Below are positions 62,842-64,000 of a DNA stretch of 64,000 nt, piece after piece. The position numbers and the translations under genes are program-made. The stretch's first letter is position 1. Each line of letters starts with the position of its first letter. Where the stretch lies: contig NZ_PCPR01000020.1 of the NCBI RefSeq assembly GCF_002979775.1, forward strand, positions 1 through 64,000, in the 5' to 3' direction. The stretch comes from Arthrobacter sp. MYb23 (GTDB lineage: Bacteria > Actinomycetota > Actinomycetes > Actinomycetales > Micrococcaceae). The notes under the pieces are model-generated. The model made no database searches. It saw only the letters and a list, made by a program, of their open reading frames with translations, and was not told the origin of the DNA.

Positions 62842-63365
62842 GGGTCAACCTGAAGCAGGTGTACTTGTCGCCGCCATGCTAGTAGGCCTTTGACCAGGCT
62901 TCTGCCGTCGCCGAAAAGTGGCAACAAGAATATGGCGTGAAGGAAGAACCACCAGTGAAGTGCATAGTCAGGCAGCGCCAAGGCAACCGGGACCCCTGCG
63001 ACACACGCCGCCAAGGGGCCGGCCAGGGCAATAAGTGCTGCCTGCCAACCCACGAGTCTTCCCATGGGAATGACTGAGAATCTCAGCAGTGTGCTCGCAA
63101 AGGTGACGTGGGTAATTCCCGGGGTCAGCTTGAGGCCGAGGACGTGGGAGCCCTCGTGAATCACAAAGCCGATCAGCAGGCAGGATGCATGGATCAGCAG
63201 CCAAAAGGCCGGTTGCAGAATCCCGGGAATCCCCGCCACCGCGGTGACTGCGCAGGCAGTGAAGCCGGCAGCCACTGCGGCGGCCGGAACGCGGACGGCC
63301 CAAACCAGGCTTTTGACGGCCACCATGACTTTGACCTCGCCAATGGGAACCGTGCTGAGATTCAC
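62838..63365 (-). CDS. Compact M50-like membrane metallopeptidase candidate
   Basis: A 175-aa polytopic protein of about four helices. It has HEGSH (70-74), the HExxH zinc motif inside a membrane segment; LAGPLAACVAG (114-124), like the A-G-P-L motif of M50 site-2 proteases; and LLPLFGDGRSL (148-158), whose Asp153 is where the third ligand lies (family LP...LDG). All three are in the usual order. It is shorter than classical RseP-type proteases and has no PDZ domain. Activity and substrate are unknown. ATG 63365 overlaps the upstream gene as ATGA. Confidence 0.65.
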   Translation of the reverse strand: MNLSTVPIGEVKVMVAVKSLVWAVRVPAAAVAAGFTACAVTAVAGIPGILQPAFWLLIHASCLLIGFVIHEGSHVLGLKLTPGITHVTFASTLLRFSVIPMGRLVGWQAALIALAGPLAACVAGVPVALALPDYALHWWFFLHAIFLLPLFGDGRSLVKGLLAWRRQVHLLQVDP

Positions 63366-63679
63366 CGCAGCTGTGCCTGCAGCAGTTGCTTTTTGCGGAG
63401 CTTGAGCTTTTCAAGGACTACAGTGACCGCCACGCAAAAAACGAAGAAGATGCCGAAGATGATCGCAATGGGTGTGCCGTCGGCGACCCCAATTTCCAAG
63501 GCCGTTGCGCCGCTGGCTTGCTGGTGGGCCTCGAAGAAGATGGCACCGAAAAGCCCAAATTTTCTGGCGCCCACGTCCATAGTGGAAAACATGGCCATGA
63601 TGAATCCTGCCACCACCATTGCCATGGTGATCACAAATGAGACTGAAAATGCCGTGATAACTCTAAGAAGCCACTTCAT
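63362..63679 (-). CDS. Small two-helix membrane protein in the M50-like operon
   Basis: A 105-aa protein with two hydrophobic segments (~5-30 and ~70-90), an intervening ~40-residue loop and a basic tail (EKLKLRKKQLLQAQLR). No family recognised. It overlaps its downstream neighbour by 4 nt and the upstream gene by 17 nt, so the three are probably translated together. Confidence 0.7.
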   Translation of the reverse strand: MKWLLRVITAFSVSFVITMAMVVAGFIMAMFSTMDVGARKFGLFGAIFFEAHQQASGATALEIGVADGTPIAIIFGIFFVFCVAVTVVLEKLKLRKKQLLQAQLR

Positions 63680-64000
63680 GGCGTCGAATCCTTTCCATCC
63701 TCTGCATACCGAGGATGCTGTATGTCACAACCAAGATATTCAGAACTGAGTAAACTACCGCGCTTATCGCCGGTTCGAGATTGAATACGTTGAGGCCGAG
63801 TGCGATCGTCAAGATGACGATAATGGCCAGCACCGCACCGACCAGAACAGTGAATGGGTTCCCCTTTTCAGGTGGAAACGCAATACCTATGAGGGTGGAG
63901 ATAAGAATATTGCTGAGGCAGAATCCTGCTACGGGCAAACACGCAGAGAGCTCAACGCCTTGAGCAAGGCTGGCCGCGGTAACCGGAATCGCGACCGTAA
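63663..64000 (-). CDS. Membrane protein, cut by the window edge
   Basis: A reading frame that starts beyond the right edge and stops at 63663. An in-frame TTG at 63938 is unlikely to be the start, because the frame stays open to 64000 and the added residues (VAIPVTAASLAQGVELSAC) continue a helix. At least three hydrophobic segments are visible, followed by a short basic tail (GMQRMERIRRHEVAS). Function unknown. First visible gene of the overlapping operon. Confidence 0.65.
   Translation of the reverse strand, partial: TVAIPVTAASLAQGVELSACLPVAGFCLSNILISTLIGIAFPPEKGNPFTVLVGAVLAIIVILTIALGLNVFNLEPAISAVVYSVLNILVVTYSILGMQRMERIRRHEVAS

Overview
The window reads as a chromosomal segment of a high-GC actinobacterium, most likely Micrococcaceae close to Arthrobacter/Paenarthrobacter. 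This is inferred from gene content and style: many GTG starts, TAnnnT -10 boxes 5-7 nt before start codons, a monomeric NADP isocitrate dehydrogenase, a DUF6350-purN neighbourhood with purH, an HspR-like/Hsp20/J-domain heat-shock cluster, and an MgtA-type mannosyltransferase beside a UDP-glucose dehydrogenase. No rRNA, tRNA, CRISPR array or transposase was seen.

Layout. 0.2-6.1 kb: two large defence-type genes, a DUF262/HNH protein with extra DNA-reading domains and a PLD-helicase-DUF3427 protein, visibly less GC-rich than the rest. 6.3-8.6 kb: two paralogous small membrane proteins flanking a flavoprotein, then cspA. 8.6-13.2 kb: a STAND/LuxR regulator, an APC permease and two helically phased box arrays. 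13.2-20.4 kb: a pRiA4b-type protein, a secreted Excalibur protein, the mannosyltransferase-ugd pair, and a surface beta-propeller protein with a broken copy upstream. 20.4-22.5 kb: heat-shock module. 22.6-27.9 kb: a duplicated VOC protein and a translationally coupled purine/nucleobase cluster with a divergent LysR gene. 28.3-36.9 kb: DUF6350, purN and purH, with an endonuclease-domain gene flanked by 66-bp palindromes and a cell-wall recycling operon (sugar kinase, murQ, MFS) between purN and purH. 37-42.4 kb: secreted protease, lipoprotein, icd, sarcosine-oxidase-like enzyme. 42.5-48 kb: phosphonate uptake and breakdown cluster with a GntR regulator. 48-56 kb: DoxX, a Gfo/Idh/MocA oxidoreductase, a GC-rich higher-order minisatellite, and two convergent MacAB-like ABC modules. 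56.3-61.7 kb: a ChvE-MmsAB sugar transporter with its ROK regulator. 61.9-64 kb: a carbon-nitrogen hydrolase convergent with an overlapping operon of small membrane proteins, one M50-like, that runs off the window.

The strongest new signal is regulatory. The motif CACCTA recurs with 21-22 bp spacing upstream of the STAND/LuxR gene (8823-8913) and again, on the other strand, 4.2 kb away (13129-13038). In both places the last box sits 17-18 bp before a TAnnnT -10 element that is followed after 5-6 nt by GTG. The second array therefore predicts an unannotated short leaderless minus-strand transcript from about 13007 towards a hairpin at 12940-12902. A MalT-like polymerising regulator acting on phased direct repeats would explain both arrays. 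Other notable items are a family of 66-bp palindromes (three copies), a four-unit minisatellite at 49.7-50.5 kb, paired operators for the GntR and ROK regulators, and a nuclease fused to an alkyltransferase-like domain that lacks the catalytic Cys.
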